Positions 1 to 8,497 are shown, counted from the stretch's first letter. The stretch is DNA of 37,161 nucleotides from Clostridia bacterium UC5.1-1D2 (GCA_001304855.1 BBZN01000043.1:1-37161); one strand, 5' to 3'. Notes: generated by a model from the letters alone, not told the origin. Program-made: numbers and translations.

Positions 1-45
1 CCTCGCGGAGCGTTTTTTATTTCATAGGACGAACTTTCCTATGAA
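1..45. repeat. Left-edge dyad, possible dispersed intergenic element
   Basis: The first 20 bases end in a GC-rich stretch followed by TTTTTT, like the tail of a rho-independent terminator reading on the plus strand whose 5' arm lies outside the window. It is followed directly by a perfect 9-bp inverted repeat, TTCATAGGA at 21-29 and TCCTATGAA at 37-45, with a 7-nt loop. I have an unverified impression that near-identical sequence recurs between genes in related Lachnospiraceae. Confidence 0.4.
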
Positions 46-47
46 GT

Positions 48-79
48 AAAAGGCTGCCCCGGCAGCAGCCGGGGCAGCC
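48..79 (-). terminator. Rho-independent terminator of the amidase transcript
   Basis: On the minus strand a 12-bp perfect stem (52-63 paired with 68-79, GGCTGCCCCGGC arm, 4-nt loop) is followed by TTTTACTT. It lies 130 nt past the amidase stop and probably ends the long minus-strand gene run that starts near 6.77 kb. Confidence 0.85.
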
Positions 80-208
80 CCCTCCCGGAAGTCCCTCTGT
101 ATCCATAAATCAATGGGCCGCAGACCGCGGCTCCACGGATATACGGCCACCGCGCCAAAAGGCAAATCCCCCGCCGCTTACAGTCCGGGGGAAGGGGGAG
201 CCGGTTTC

Positions 209-989
209 TCAATAGACAGCCCGCTCCCGCACCAATACGGTGGGATATCCCAGCCTGCGCAGAGTGCGTTCCATTTCAATGCCGTTCTGCATATCCAGGA
301 ACGCTCCCACCCTCACCTTATAGAGGCCGTCGTCATAGACGATAAAAGCAGGCAGTCCCCTGGCCTGAAGGTCATTCAACAGACGGTTGGCGGACATCCT
401 GCTGCGGAAGGCTCCTGCCTGCACCTGATAATACTCCGGGCGCTGTTCCTCCTGCTGACGGATGGTCGTGAGAACTCCGTCTGCAATCGCCTGGGCGATA
501 GCTGGAAATTCTGGTCGAAAAACCGGTTGTCTTGCGGATTGTCGATAAAGCCCGCTTCCACCAGCACTGCAGGCATCTGGGTCCGCCTCAGGACAATCAG
601 TCCCGGCCGCTCCTGTATCCCCAAATCTGCAAAGCCCAGATCCACCAGGTTTCGCTGTATATTTCCGGCCAGCATAGCAGGAACCCTGTATTTTGGTACA
701 CCAGGGTCGTTGCACCGCTTCCTGTGCCTGGTACGGGCATGGCGTTCCGGTGGATGGACACAAAGTAATCCGCCCCGGACTGGTTGGCTATCTGCGCCTT
801 TTCCAGAGGCGTGTCAAATACGTCCGTGGTTCTGGTATAAACCACATCCACCCCGTTATTTTCCAATATCTGTCCCACTGCAAGGGCCAGCCGCAGGGTA
901 TCGTCCTTCTCCCGGCGCCCGTTAAACATGGCTCCAGGTTCGTCGCCGCCGTGGCCGGCATCTATAATTACTCTTTTAAGGTCTGCCAT
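209..989 (-). CDS. N-acetylmuramoyl-L-alanine amidase with C-terminal SPOR domain (two frameshifts)
   Basis: Zinc amidase of the Amidase_3 (CwlD/AmiC-like) family, which cleaves the bond between N-acetylmuramic acid and L-alanine in peptidoglycan. The N-terminus carries the first zinc ligand in IDAGHGGDEPG, then VSIHRNA with the second histidine, and VLVEAGFIDNPQDN with the catalytic glutamate. The C-terminal ~70 residues (YYQVQAGAF ... YKVRVGAF) form a SPOR-type peptidoglycan-binding repeat. Two missing bases, near 685 (CCC run) and near 507, split it into three frames; adding them gives 260 residues. No signal peptide is visible, so the enzyme may act inside the mother cell/forespore or leave by another route. 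ATG at 989 follows GAAGGAG. It is last in the dapF-like to amidase run. Confidence 0.85.
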
Positions 990-1001
990 ATCAGACTCTC
1001 C

Positions 1002-1035
1002 TTCACATATGTCTCTACCTTATACCATATGTGAA
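1002..1035 (-). promoter_or_regulatory. Inverted repeat abutting the amidase ribosome site
   Basis: A perfect 10-bp inverted repeat, TTCACATATG at 1002-1011 and CATATGTGAA at 1026-1035, with a 14-nt loop, sits between the Lrp-type gene and the amidase. In the minus-strand RNA the proximal arm runs directly into the amidase Shine-Dalgarno GAAGGAG, so folding could limit ribosome access. It could equally be a DNA operator. Confidence 0.45.
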
Positions 1036-1064
1036 AGAAAGGCGAAAGTTGCCATTTCAAATCC

Positions 1065-1502
1065 TTAAATTTCGTCCACATTCACGCCTCTTGGCCCCAC
1101 GTGGGTGGAAAATACAATCTGTGTGCTGGTTTTTCCAAACTTCTGAAGCTGTCCGATAAACATATCCAGCTCCATAGTGCTCTGGAAGGCCACCTTTAAA
1201 AGCATGGAGTACTCTCCTGTGACACAGCTGCATTCCACACATTTGGCACATCCTCCGCATAGGCATAGAACTTGGCTTATCTTCAGGAACCACATCCAGA
1301 TTGATAAACGCCAGAATATGATACCCCAGTTTCATCGGATCCACCCGGGCGTGATAGCCTGCAATAATTCCGTCCTTCTCCAGCTTGTCGATTCTGCCGA
1401 CACGGCGGGGGAAGAGAGAAAGGTATTCTCAGCTATGGTCTTTAGGGACATTCTCCCATTGGATTGCAGCAGCTTTAATATTTTGCGGTCAATTTCATCC
1501 AT
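1065..1502 (-). CDS. Lrp/AsnC family transcriptional regulator (frameshifted)
   Basis: Small feast/famine regulator. The N-terminus (MDEIDRKILKLLQSNGRMS) is the usual Lrp helix-turn-helix start. After repair the recognition region reads SPAVSARIDKLEKDGIIAGY, and the C-terminus has the RAM/ACT-like fold (ECSCVTGEYSMLLKV). Three missing bases, near 1402, 1278 and 1255, break the frame; restoring them gives 146 residues, a typical family length. ATG at 1502 is chosen because GGGAGG lies 9 nt upstream; the ATG at 1509 runs to a stop within five codons. Lying directly after dapL, it may sense an amino acid and regulate the operon it sits in. That is inference. Confidence 0.8.
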
Positions 1503-1545
1503 TATTCATTTCCTCCCTGAGCGCGTCGCCTCCACATTACTCCCG

Positions 1546-1571
1546 GCCGCAGCAAAAACTGCATCTGCGGC
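1546..1571 (-). other. Intercistronic hairpin between dapL and the Lrp-type gene
   Basis: A 7-bp perfect stem, GCCGCAG at 1546-1552 and CTGCGGC at 1565-1571, with a 12-nt loop, lies in the 77-nt gap. There is no downstream T-run in the direction of transcription, so an RNA-stabilising or processing hairpin is more likely than a terminator. Confidence 0.4.
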
Positions 1572-1579
1572 TATTTCTT

Positions 1580-2799
1580 TCATTTCAGCCTTTTCATCCG
1601 CTCCACAGCCTTCACAGTATTCTCATAGGTTCCGAATCCTGTAAGGCGGAAATAGCCCTCGCCGCTGGGGCCGAAGCCGCTGCCCGGAGTTCCCACAACA
1701 TGGGCCTTCTCCAGCAGATAATCAAAAAACTCCCAGCTGTCCATCCCATCCGTTTTCAGCCATACATAAGGGGAATTCACCCCTCCGAACACAGAGTAGC
1801 CGGCTTCCTTCAGCCCGTCATAGATGACCCTTGCATTTTTCTTATAGTAAGCCACCTGTTCCATCACCTGCTTATGGCCTTCCTCAGAGTACACCGCCTC
1901 CCCGGCCCTCTGCTCAATATAGGGAGCGCCGTTAAACTTGGTTCCGTGGCGGCGGGCCCACAGGGAATGAAGCGCCACATCCCCGCATTTTAAATCCTTC
2001 GGAACTACGGTAAAACCTAAGCGGACGCCGGTAAATCCTGCCTTCTTGGAGAACGAGCGGAATTCGATGGCGCAGGTTCTGGCCCCCTCAATCTCATAGA
2101 TGCTGTGAGGCACTTCCTCCTGGGTAATGTAGGCCTCGTAAGCCGCATCATAGAGGATTACGGCCCCTATGCGGTTTGCATAATCCACCCACACCTTCAG
2201 CTGTTCTCTGGTGAGGGTAGTTCCCGTAGGATTGTTGGGGATACAGAGATAGATCAAATCCGGCTGCTCAGAGGGAAGCTCAGGGACAAAATCATTCTCT
2301 GCCGTACAGGCATATAAATCACATTGCTCCACACGCCTGCCGCCCCGTCATACTCCCCTGTACGCCCTGCCATAACATTGGAATCCACATAGACCGGATA
2401 TACGGGATCACACACTGCAATCCGGCAGTCCCCGCTGAATATCTCCTGGATATTCCCGCAGTCGCTCTTGGCTCCGTCTGACACGAATATCTCATCCGCC
2501 TCTACCGGGCAGCCCCTGTCTTTGTAATCCTTCTGTGCGATAACCTCCCTCAGAAATGCATAACCCAGATCCGGGGCATAGCCGTGGAAGGTTTCCGCCC
2601 GTCCCATATCCTCCGCCGCCCTGTGTATAGCTTCCACAATAGCCGGGGCGATGGGAAGCGTCACATCCCCGATGCCCAAACGGATTATGTCTCCTGCCTT
2701 GTCCGGATAGGACTCCTGGTAGGCGGCCACCTTCTTCGCTATCGTTGAAAAAAGATAGCTGCCGGGGAGTTTTAAATAGTTCTCATTAATTTTAAACAT
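1580..2799 (-). CDS. dapL: LL-diaminopimelate aminotransferase (one frameshift)
   Basis: PLP-dependent fold-type I transaminase that converts tetrahydrodipicolinate directly to LL-2,6-diaminopimelate using glutamate, bypassing the succinylase/acetylase routes to lysine and meso-DAP. The N-terminus has [16 protein letters not shown], the cofactor region [12 protein letters not shown], and the Schiff-base lysine is in [17 protein letters not shown]. One base is missing near 2308; adding it gives 406 residues, typical of DapL. ATG at 2799 has GAGGAGG 8 nt upstream. Its product is the substrate of DapF encoded just upstream, and its amino donor glutamate connects it to the glnA part of the operon. 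Confidence 0.93.
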
Positions 2800-2859
2800 A
2801 CGCTGTTCCTCCTCTTTTCCTGCGGCCCATAAAGTTCCAAACCGCTTAAAACGTAAACG

Positions 2860-2904
2860 CTCCCAGGGAACCCTGCACTTCTTCGTGCTTCCTGCTCCCT
2901 GAGA
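2860..2904 (-). promoter_or_regulatory. Stem-loop in the dapL leader
   Basis: The minus-strand RNA upstream of dapL can fold CAGGGA with TCCCTG, flanked by CTC/GAG, enclosing an inner GCAC-GAAGAA-GTGC hairpin. It lies 60-100 nt before the dapL start in a 166-nt gap. I see no T-box or known riboswitch core and no T-run after it. Function unknown. Confidence 0.4.
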
Positions 2905-2941
2905 GTGTATATATTTCCTTTATTTACGTAAACCATATGTA

Positions 2942-2969
2942 TATTTATGCAGTATTTTTGACGTGTCAA
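2942..2969 (-). promoter_or_regulatory. Possible internal promoter for dapL
   Basis: On the minus strand TTGACA (2964-2969) is separated by 16 nt from TAAATA (2942-2947). The -35 box includes the dapF stop codon. It would let dapL and the downstream genes be expressed apart from glnA. Prediction from sequence only. Confidence 0.5.
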
Positions 2970-3796
2970 TCATAATATATTTCTTCCGGGATGTCAATAG
3001 TTCCCTGAAAGACTTCCACCGCAGGCCCGGTCATAAACAGATGGCCTGTGGAGCGGTCCAGGCGGATGAGAAGCTTTCCGCCTCTGAGAGACACCTCCGT
3101 CTCATCCTCCACATACCCCATGAGAATAGAGGCCATAACACTGGCTGTGGCGCCTGTGCCGCAGGCCCAGGTTTCCCCGCTGCCCCTCTCCCAAACCCGC
3201 ATTTTGATATGGCTCCTGTCCACTACCTGGATAAATTCCGTGTTTACCCGCTCAGGCTGGAACCGCTGGTGGTGTTCAAAGCCCGGGCCTATGGCATTCA
3301 AATCCAGGCTGTCAATCTCGTCCATAAAGCAGACTGCATGGGGGTTTCCCACACTGATGCCCACAAACCGGCAGTCCTCCTCATTGACCCGGATCGCCTC
3401 GGGAAGCCCGGAGGTGAGCTTTGCCTCCCCCATGTCCACTGTAACGGACCTTGCCTTACCGCCCCGGATCTCCAGATCCAGAACTTTTATCCCTCCCGGA
3501 GTGTCCACCGTAATCCGGTGTCTGTCCGCCGGCACCAGGCCGTGATCATATGCATATTTTCCCACGCAGCGGATACCGTTGCCGCACATAATGGCCTGGG
3601 ACCCGTCTGCATTGTACATCTCCATCCGGCAGTCCGCCTCATGGGAAGGGCATATCAGAATCAGCCCGTCGGATCCGATTCCAAAATGGCGGTCGCTGAT
3701 GAAACGGGACACTTTTGCCGGCTCCCTCACCTGTTCTTTAAAACAGTTTACATATACATAATCGTTTCCGATTCCCTGCATTTTTGTAAATTCCAT
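2966..3796 (-). CDS. dapF: Diaminopimelate epimerase
   Basis: Cofactor-independent racemase that interconverts LL- and meso-diaminopimelate for lysine and peptidoglycan synthesis. It is intact at 276 residues. Both catalytic cysteines are visible: C71 in IMCGNGIRC and C212 in SGETWACGTGA; NPHAV and WERGSG are the usual substrate-binding segments. The start at 3796 is preferred over an upstream ATG because GAGGTG lies 5 nt before it. The preceding ANTAR gene stops 7 nt upstream, so the two are probably translationally coupled. With dapL downstream it completes the route to meso-DAP. Compare the divergent paralogue at 5883-6743, which lacks both cysteines. Confidence 0.95.
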   Translation of the reverse strand: MEFTKMQGIGNDYVYVNCFKEQVREPAKVSRFISDRHFGIGSDGLILICPSHEADCRMEMYNADGSQAIMCGNGIRCVGKYAYDHGLVPADRHRITVDTPGGIKVLDLEIRGGKARSVTVDMGEAKLTSGLPEAIRVNEEDCRFVGISVGNPHAVCFMDEIDSLDLNAIGPGFEHHQRFQPERVNTEFIQVVDRSHIKMRVWERGSGETWACGTGATASVMASILMGYVEDETEVSLRGGKLLIRLDRSTGHLFMTGPAVEVFQGTIDIPEEIYYD

Positions 3797-3803
3797 ATTC
3801 ACC

Positions 3804-4350
3804 TCACACATGTATCAAACTGATTACCATCTGGGCCGTCTCCACCAGGTTGGTTCCGCTGTCCATACTGCATTTCTGCATGTACCTGTGGGCTTCCGAC
3901 TCCGTCATATTGTTGCGCTCCATCAAAAGCGACTTAGCCTGCGCGATGAGATCCCGCTCCTGGGAGCTCCGCTCCCTGGGCCTGCTGCGCAGTTTTTTGC
4001 GGATGCGAAGCTGGGACTGGACCATCATCTCCATGGTGCTTACGAGGTCGTGTACCTTCAGAGGCATGGGCAGGCAGATCACATTGTTCATAGGCTGGCC
4101 TCCCCAACGGCTGGGAGAGGAAATCAAGAGCATGCCGAAGGCCCGGCAGATACTGGCGGAGCTCGTCATAAAGCATATCCTCAAACCGGTAGCCGCTGAC
4201 CACAATGCCGTTTGTCAGGCTCTCTGCAGCAGTGATGGTCTGGGCGCCGGACGTGCAGACAGCGACTACCTGAAAACCATTTCTCACCAGTATCCCCTTT
4301 ATGTTCCTGCCATCCTCAGGCTTGGAAAACGCTACGATAATATTAGTCAC
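3804..4350 (-). CDS. ANTAR-domain antitermination response regulator next to glnA (one frameshift)
   Basis: The N-terminal half resembles a degenerate receiver domain (TNIIVAFSKPEDGRNIKGIL). The C-terminal ~60 residues are an ANTAR RNA-binding domain: three helices with RDLIAQAKSLLMERNNMTESEAHRYMQ. ANTAR proteins bind paired stem-loops in leader RNA and block terminators; in Clostridium saccharobutylicum an ANTAR protein (GlnR) is encoded beside glnA, a precedent for control of nitrogen genes. A single indel near 4145 joins the two frames, giving about 182 residues. A GTG start at 4350 is chosen because GGAGGTG lies 6 nt upstream. The gene sits 41 nt after glnA. Confidence 0.85.
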
Positions 4351-4391
4351 ATGTCTCACCTCCAAGTAAGCAGTTGTACCCGAACCCCCGG

Positions 4392-5727
4392 CTAATACTT
4401 ATACAGATACTCGCTCACTTCCCAATCCGTTATCTGGGCCATGAAATCCTGCCATTCTTTTTTCTTGGCCTCCAGATACTTGGTGTATATATGTTCCCCT
4501 AATACCTCTTTTATAAATTCGCTTCCCTCATAGGCCTCGATGGCTTCCCCCAGAGTCTCAGGTATGCGCTCCACATTTCTCCGCCTTAAATCCTCCGGCT
4601 TCATGGCAAACATATTGCCCTCCACACACTGGGGCAGCTCCATCTTTTTCCGGATTCCGTCCAGCCCTGCACTGAGACAGGCGGCCAGGGCCAGATAAGG
4701 GTTCATGGCAGAGTCCGGGCAGCGCAGCTCGATTCTCGTATTCCCGCCTCTGGGAGAGGGAATGCGGATAAGCGAGCTGCGGTTGGAGGTGGAGGACCAT
4801 GCGATGTAGATAGGCGCGTCATAGCCCGGCACCAGCCGCTTATAAGAGTTAACCAGAGGATTGGTCAATATGGTCATGGCTTTCATGTGATGAAGGATGC
4901 CCGCCATAAACCAGTAGGCCTCCCGGCTGAGTTTTAAGGGATCCTTCTCATCCGCAAACAGATTTCTCCCTGTGCCGTCGGACAGGGACATGTTGATATG
5001 CATGCCGGAGCCGTTGACTCCCTCCTTGGGCTTTGGCATAAACGTGGCGTGGAGGCCGTGGCGTTTTGCAATGGTCTTGGCCGCCATCTTAAAGGTCATA
5101 ATATTGTCGGCCGCCCTGAGGGCCTCCGTATACTGAAAATCGATCTCATGCTGGGCGGGGCTATCTCATGGTGGCTGGCCTCCACCTCAAACCCCATGTC
5201 CTCCAGATTCAGCACAATATCCCTGCGCACATTCTCCGCCAGGTCAATGGGCGACACGTCAAAATATCCGGCCATCTCATGGGTGCTGGTAGTGGGTCTG
5301 CCCTCCTCGTCCGTGTGGAAAAGGAAAAACTCGCACTCCGGCCCAACATGAAAGACATACCCCATATCCGCAGCCTTTTTCACCGCGCGCTTTAAAACAT
5401 TTCTGGGATCCCCCAGGAATTCTGTGCCGTCAGGATTGTGAACGTCGCAGATGAGTCTGACCACCTTCCCTGCTGGGGCCTCCACGGAAAAATCTCAAAG
5501 GTATCCAAATCCGGAAACAGGTACATATCGGACTCGTCAATTCTCACAAAGCCTTCTATGGCGGAGCCGTCAAACATACAGCGGTTCTCCAGCGCCCTGG
5601 CAAGCTGGCTGGAAGTGATGGCCACGTTCTTAAGCATGCCGAAGATATCGGTGAACTGAAGGCGTATGAATTCTACGTCCTCCTCCTCCGCTATGCGGAT
5701 AATATCATCTTTACTGTATTTGCTCAT
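4392..5727 (-). CDS. glnA: Glutamine synthetase, type I (two frameshifts)
   Basis: ATP-dependent condensation of ammonia with glutamate. The N-terminal beta-grasp domain ([19 protein letters not shown]) carries the latch region, [10 protein letters not shown] the metal-site glutamates, [10 protein letters not shown] the ammonium/glutamate site, and [19 protein letters not shown] the C-terminal active-site strand. Two missing bases in homopolymers (TT near 5466, GGGG at 5157-5160) break the frame; restoring them gives 445 residues, the length of GSI-alpha enzymes that are feedback-controlled rather than adenylylated. ATG at 5727 with GAGAGGAAG upstream is preferred to a longer reading. It has its own promoter and is followed by an ANTAR regulator. 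Confidence 0.95.
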
Positions 5728-5776
5728 GTTCAATCTTCCTCTCTTGGAAATAGGTTTGTTTCCCCGGGTAAATATC

Positions 5777-5809
5777 AAAAGGCGGGGACGCACTGCGACG
5801 CTCCCGCCT
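5777..5809 (-). promoter_or_regulatory. GC-rich hairpin at the 5' end of the glnA leader
   Basis: Minus-strand AGGCGGG (5809-5803) pairs with CCCGCCT (5786-5780), with three further inner pairs, an 8-nt loop and TTTT immediately after. It starts only a few bases after the predicted glnA start point, 50 nt before the glnA ATG. It may be the terminator of the upstream dapF-like gene, or an attenuator acted on by the ANTAR protein encoded downstream. A second weak stem (GGAAA/TTTCC) follows closer to the start codon. Confidence 0.55.
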
Positions 5810-5819
5810 CACTATAAAA

Positions 5820-5849
5820 AATATAGCACAAAGATTTTTCCTTTGTCAA
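5820..5849 (-). promoter_or_regulatory. Strong promoter of glnA
   Basis: Minus strand: perfect TTGACA at 5844-5849, an 18-nt spacer, TATATT at 5820-5825. Predicted start near 5813-5815, which places the hairpin at the very 5' end of the transcript. Confidence 0.8.
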
Positions 5850-5882
5850 TGTATAACGCTGATTTTATGAATTTATCTGATA

Positions 5883-6743
5883 TCACTTTAACGCGCGAAG
5901 CTGTTCGGTAAAATGGGCGCCCAGCTTTATGGTTCCCACATAGCCCACGTCACCTGTCATGTGGACGACGCCGTCCTCTGCAATCTCCACCTCCAGCGTG
6001 CCTCCCGGCATCTGCACCTCCATCTTGGGATCGGTCAGACCCAGGCGGTATGCCGCAGCCCCCGCCGCACAGCAGCCGCTTCCGGACGCCAGGGTATAGC
6101 CTGCGCCCCGCTCATAGACCTCGGTCTGAATATGGGTCCGGTCCAGCACTTTAATAATCTGGGTATTGATCTTTTCAGGGAACTGTCTGGCGCTCTCGGA
6201 GTATTTTCCGATGCGGCACACCAGATCCTTTGAAATCTCATCCATGAGAATAACGCAGTGGGGGTTTCCCACCGAGAGGCAGGTTACAGGGTAGGGAATC
6301 CGCCCGAATACCATGGTTTCATTGATAATCTCACGGCGGGGCCCCTCAACAGGCACCTCATCGCTCCAGAACGTGGCCTTTCCCATAGACGCTTTCAGTC
6401 TGGTTCCCTCCTCATTGAGATAGTGGATTACAGACTCCTCGCCGTGGCAGGAGATGGTAAAGTCCTTTTTCTGCACATAACCTGCATCCTTTAAATATTT
6501 GGCAAAAATGCGGACGCCGTTGCCGCTTTTTTCTGCGATGCTCCCGTCCGGATTCCAGACGATCATGGAGATGCGGTCCTCTTTAGTCACAGGGCCTTCC
6601 AGAACGCCGTCCGCTCCAATGCCGAAATTGCGGTTGCACATCAGCTGCACATTGGAAGGGTTCAGTTTCATTTTATTTTTGTTTGGATCGTATACCAGAT
6701 AATCGTTGCCCAGTCCGTGATATTTTTCCGTTACCAGTCTCAT
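5883..6743 (-). CDS. DapF-like isomerase with both catalytic cysteines replaced by serine
   Basis: Intact 286-residue protein of the diaminopimelate-epimerase fold. The frame of the family is fully kept (YHGLGNDYLVYD, NFGIGADGV, NPDGS, VGNPHCVI with H162, YERGAG), but the two cysteines that do the proton exchange are serines: S73 in AEKSGNGVRIF and S220 in YTLASGSGCCAA. The residue before the second motif is tyrosine where DapF has glutamate. A normal dapF lies three genes downstream, so this copy need not make meso-DAP. It could racemise or isomerise another substrate (PrpF of the same fold is an isomerase) or act as a sensor. ATG at 6743 has GGAGG 8 nt upstream. Confidence 0.85.
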   Translation of the reverse strand: MRLVTEKYHGLGNDYLVYDPNKNKMKLNPSNVQLMCNRNFGIGADGVLEGPVTKEDRISMIVWNPDGSIAEKSGNGVRIFAKYLKDAGYVQKKDFTISCHGEESVIHYLNEEGTRLKASMGKATFWSDEVPVEGPRREIINETMVFGRIPYPVTCLSVGNPHCVILMDEISKDLVCRIGKYSESARQFPEKINTQIIKVLDRTHIQTEVYERGAGYTLASGSGCCAAGAAAYRLGLTDPKMEVQMPGGTLEVEIAEDGVVHMTGDVGYVGTIKLGAHFTEQLRALK

Positions 6744-6777
6744 ATTAAATACCTCCATCCCCTTTGGGTTGCTTTAT

Positions 6778-6806
6778 ATATTATTTTATCAGGCATTATT
6801 TTGAAA
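6778..6806 (-). promoter_or_regulatory. Promoter of the dapF-like gene
   Basis: Minus strand TTTCAA (6801-6806), 17-nt spacer, TAATAT (6778-6783); predicted start near 6771, about 28 nt before the ATG. It is back to back with the araC-family promoter. Confidence 0.6.
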
Positions 6807-6832
6807 TAAAATTAATATTATGCTATTTTTTA

Positions 6833-6861
6833 TTGCAAATAATGCTACTATATTTTATAAT
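6833..6861 (+). promoter_or_regulatory. Promoter of the AraC-family gene
   Basis: Plus strand TTGCAA (6833-6838), 17-nt spacer, perfect TATAAT (6856-6861). The start codon with AGGAGGA lies 40 nt downstream. Confidence 0.75.
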
Positions 6862-6902
6862 ATACAGGCAAACGAAATGATTGCAATGCAGGAGGAACGA
6901 TT

Positions 6903-7888
6903 ATGAAAAAACACCGGTCCACCGACGGCTTTTCCCTAAATCAGCCTCCAGGCCTAAACAATGCCCAGGTTATAGATAGAAAAAATAAAAAGAGCCGGAA
7001 CCTTCCGGCGGGAGGAGGGGGAGCCCAAACCTGTCTGCGAAAAGCAGGGTTATCTGAAGGAGGATTTCCGCCTCTTTCATTTGAAGGACAGGGAACAGCG
7101 TGTGTATGAATCCCACTACCATGATTTTCTCAAAATCACCATTCTTCTGGAAGGAAATGTAAACTATGTGGTGGAAGGCCGCTCTTATTCCCTCTGTCCT
7201 TACGATATGGTCCTGGTAAACCGTGGACAGATTCACCGCCCGGAGGTAGGCGGCGATCTCCCTTACGAGCGGATTCTGCTGTATTTATCACCCGATTTTA
7301 TTCACAGCTTCAGCGGGGACGGGGCGGCTCTGGACCGCTGCTTTAGCGCCGCCGCCTACCACCACTCCCAGGTGCTGCGGCTGAAGGAGGAGTCCCGGAG
7401 CGTTCTTCTGTCCCTTCTGCGGAGGCTGGAGCGCTCCCAGAACTGGCAGGACGGGGAATTCGCCGGCCCTCTCTACAGCCGCCTTCTGTGCCTGGAATTT
7501 CTGGTGCTTTTAAACCGTTTCTCCTCAGATTCCAACGCCCAGTACCTGCCTACGGGAACCCTGGATTACCGGGTGTCAGGCTGATCTCCTATATCAATGA
7601 ACATCTGGAGGAGGATCTGAAGATAGAGCGGCTCTCCGCCCTCATCTCCATGAGCCCTATCATATGATGCGCACTTTTAAGGAGGAGACGGGGCGTACCA
7701 TCGGAAGCTATATCACAGAAAAACGCCTGATACGCGCCAGGGATCTGATGGAAAACGGCGCTAAAGCTACGGAAGCCTGCTATGCCTGCGGTTTTAATAA
7801 TTATTCTACTTTCCTCAGAGCCTACAAGCAGCATTTTGGAAGTCTTCCCAAGCGCAAAAAAGAAGGGGCTTGCGGGCGCCGTGAGTAA
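6903..7888 (+). CDS. AraC-family regulator with N-terminal cupin sensor (three frameshifts)
   Basis: After repair this is a 328-residue regulator. Residues ~60-140 form a cupin sensor (HYHDFLKITILLEGNVNYV, SYSLCPYDMVLVNRGQIHRP), and the C-terminal ~100 residues the double helix-turn-helix (INEHLEEDLKIERLSALI, then EACYACGFNNYSTFLRAYKQ). The frame is broken by one extra G near 7020 and by missing bases near 7583 and 7657. The start at 6903 follows AGGAGGA. Proteins of this layout usually bind a sugar or other small ligand; the ligand cannot be named. It is divergent from the dapF-like gene and immediately upstream of a small membrane-protein gene, either of which it might control. Confidence 0.85.
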
Positions 7889-8048
7889 CGCCTGTGAGCA
7901 CAGGCATGACTCCTGCATGGCTGCCCTCAGGGATATTGCATTTATCAAAATCATTCAGGACGGCGTCTTCCAGTTTCCGACAACGGTTTCTGTGGAGGAA
8001 CAGACGCCTGAATTATGCCGCATATATTACATAATCGGAGGAACCTTT

Positions 8049-8471
8049 ATGATGAAAGAACGGAAACGCTTTAAAATCTGCTGTATTATTATCGCAGTCA
8101 CCTTGGCTGTGGACATTTTTGGAAGTATCCTGACCGGGGGAATGGGAAGTATTATCCTCTATGGAACCATCATTATGAAATCCGCCCTTCTGTGGTACGG
8201 CAAGGATGCCTTCAAGGGAGAAAAGCAGCTGAAAGCCGCAGTGGACTGCAGCCGCCTGGCCTTTCCTATTTTCACAATGCTCTGCATCTATCAGGCAGTC
8301 CTGCTCATTGCCTATCTTGGACGCAGGGATATTATCGTGGGCGTTCTGGGGGAGCTGCTTCTGCTTGTGTCCGACGGCGCTATCCTGCTGTACCAGAGAA
8401 CCCTTAAGCTCATTGCAGAGGAGCAGCGGAAAGAGAGGATGAGAAAGACGGTAAAACAGCTGAAAAAATAA
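8049..8471 (+). CDS. Small polytopic membrane protein, unknown function
   Basis: A 140-residue hydrophobic protein with about four predicted membrane helices (ICCIIIAVTLAVDIFG, GSIILYGTIIMKSALLWYG, FPIFTMLCIYQAVLLIAYLG, IIVGVLGELLLLVSDGAILL) and a charged cytoplasmic tail rich in Lys/Arg/Glu. The family is not recognised. The start at 8049 is chosen because GGAGG lies 6 nt upstream, although the frame is open for another ~90 codons. It lies 160 nt after the araC-family stop in the same direction; the gap holds no clear gene. It could be an accessory of whatever that regulator controls. Confidence 0.7.
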   Translation: MMKERKRFKICCIIIAVTLAVDIFGSILTGGMGSIILYGTIIMKSALLWYGKDAFKGEKQLKAAVDCSRLAFPIFTMLCIYQAVLLIAYLGRRDIIVGVLGELLLLVSDGAILLYQRTLKLIAEEQRKERMRKTVKQLKK

Positions 8472-8497
8472 ACAGTTTTTTTCTGCAGCTTTGTATG

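Noticed and set aside
2800..2960. T-box or lysine riboswitch in the dapL leader
   Set aside because: No T-box core sequence, no lysine-riboswitch core and no terminator T-run could be found; only a simple branched hairpin is visible.
2963..3823. Long open frame antisense to dapF (286 codons, plus strand)
   Set aside because: It exactly shadows the intact dapF, has no family resemblance, and such antisense frames are common in GC-biased genes.
200..7900. Interpreting the interrupted genes as true pseudogenes
   Set aside because: Interruptions are single-base homopolymer indels spread evenly over essential and accessory genes, and the protein motifs remain perfect on both sides.
7782..8048. 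Upstream in-frame extension of the small membrane protein
   Set aside because: It overlaps the araC-family 3' end, and a good ribosome site sits at 8036-8042 just before the ATG at 8049.
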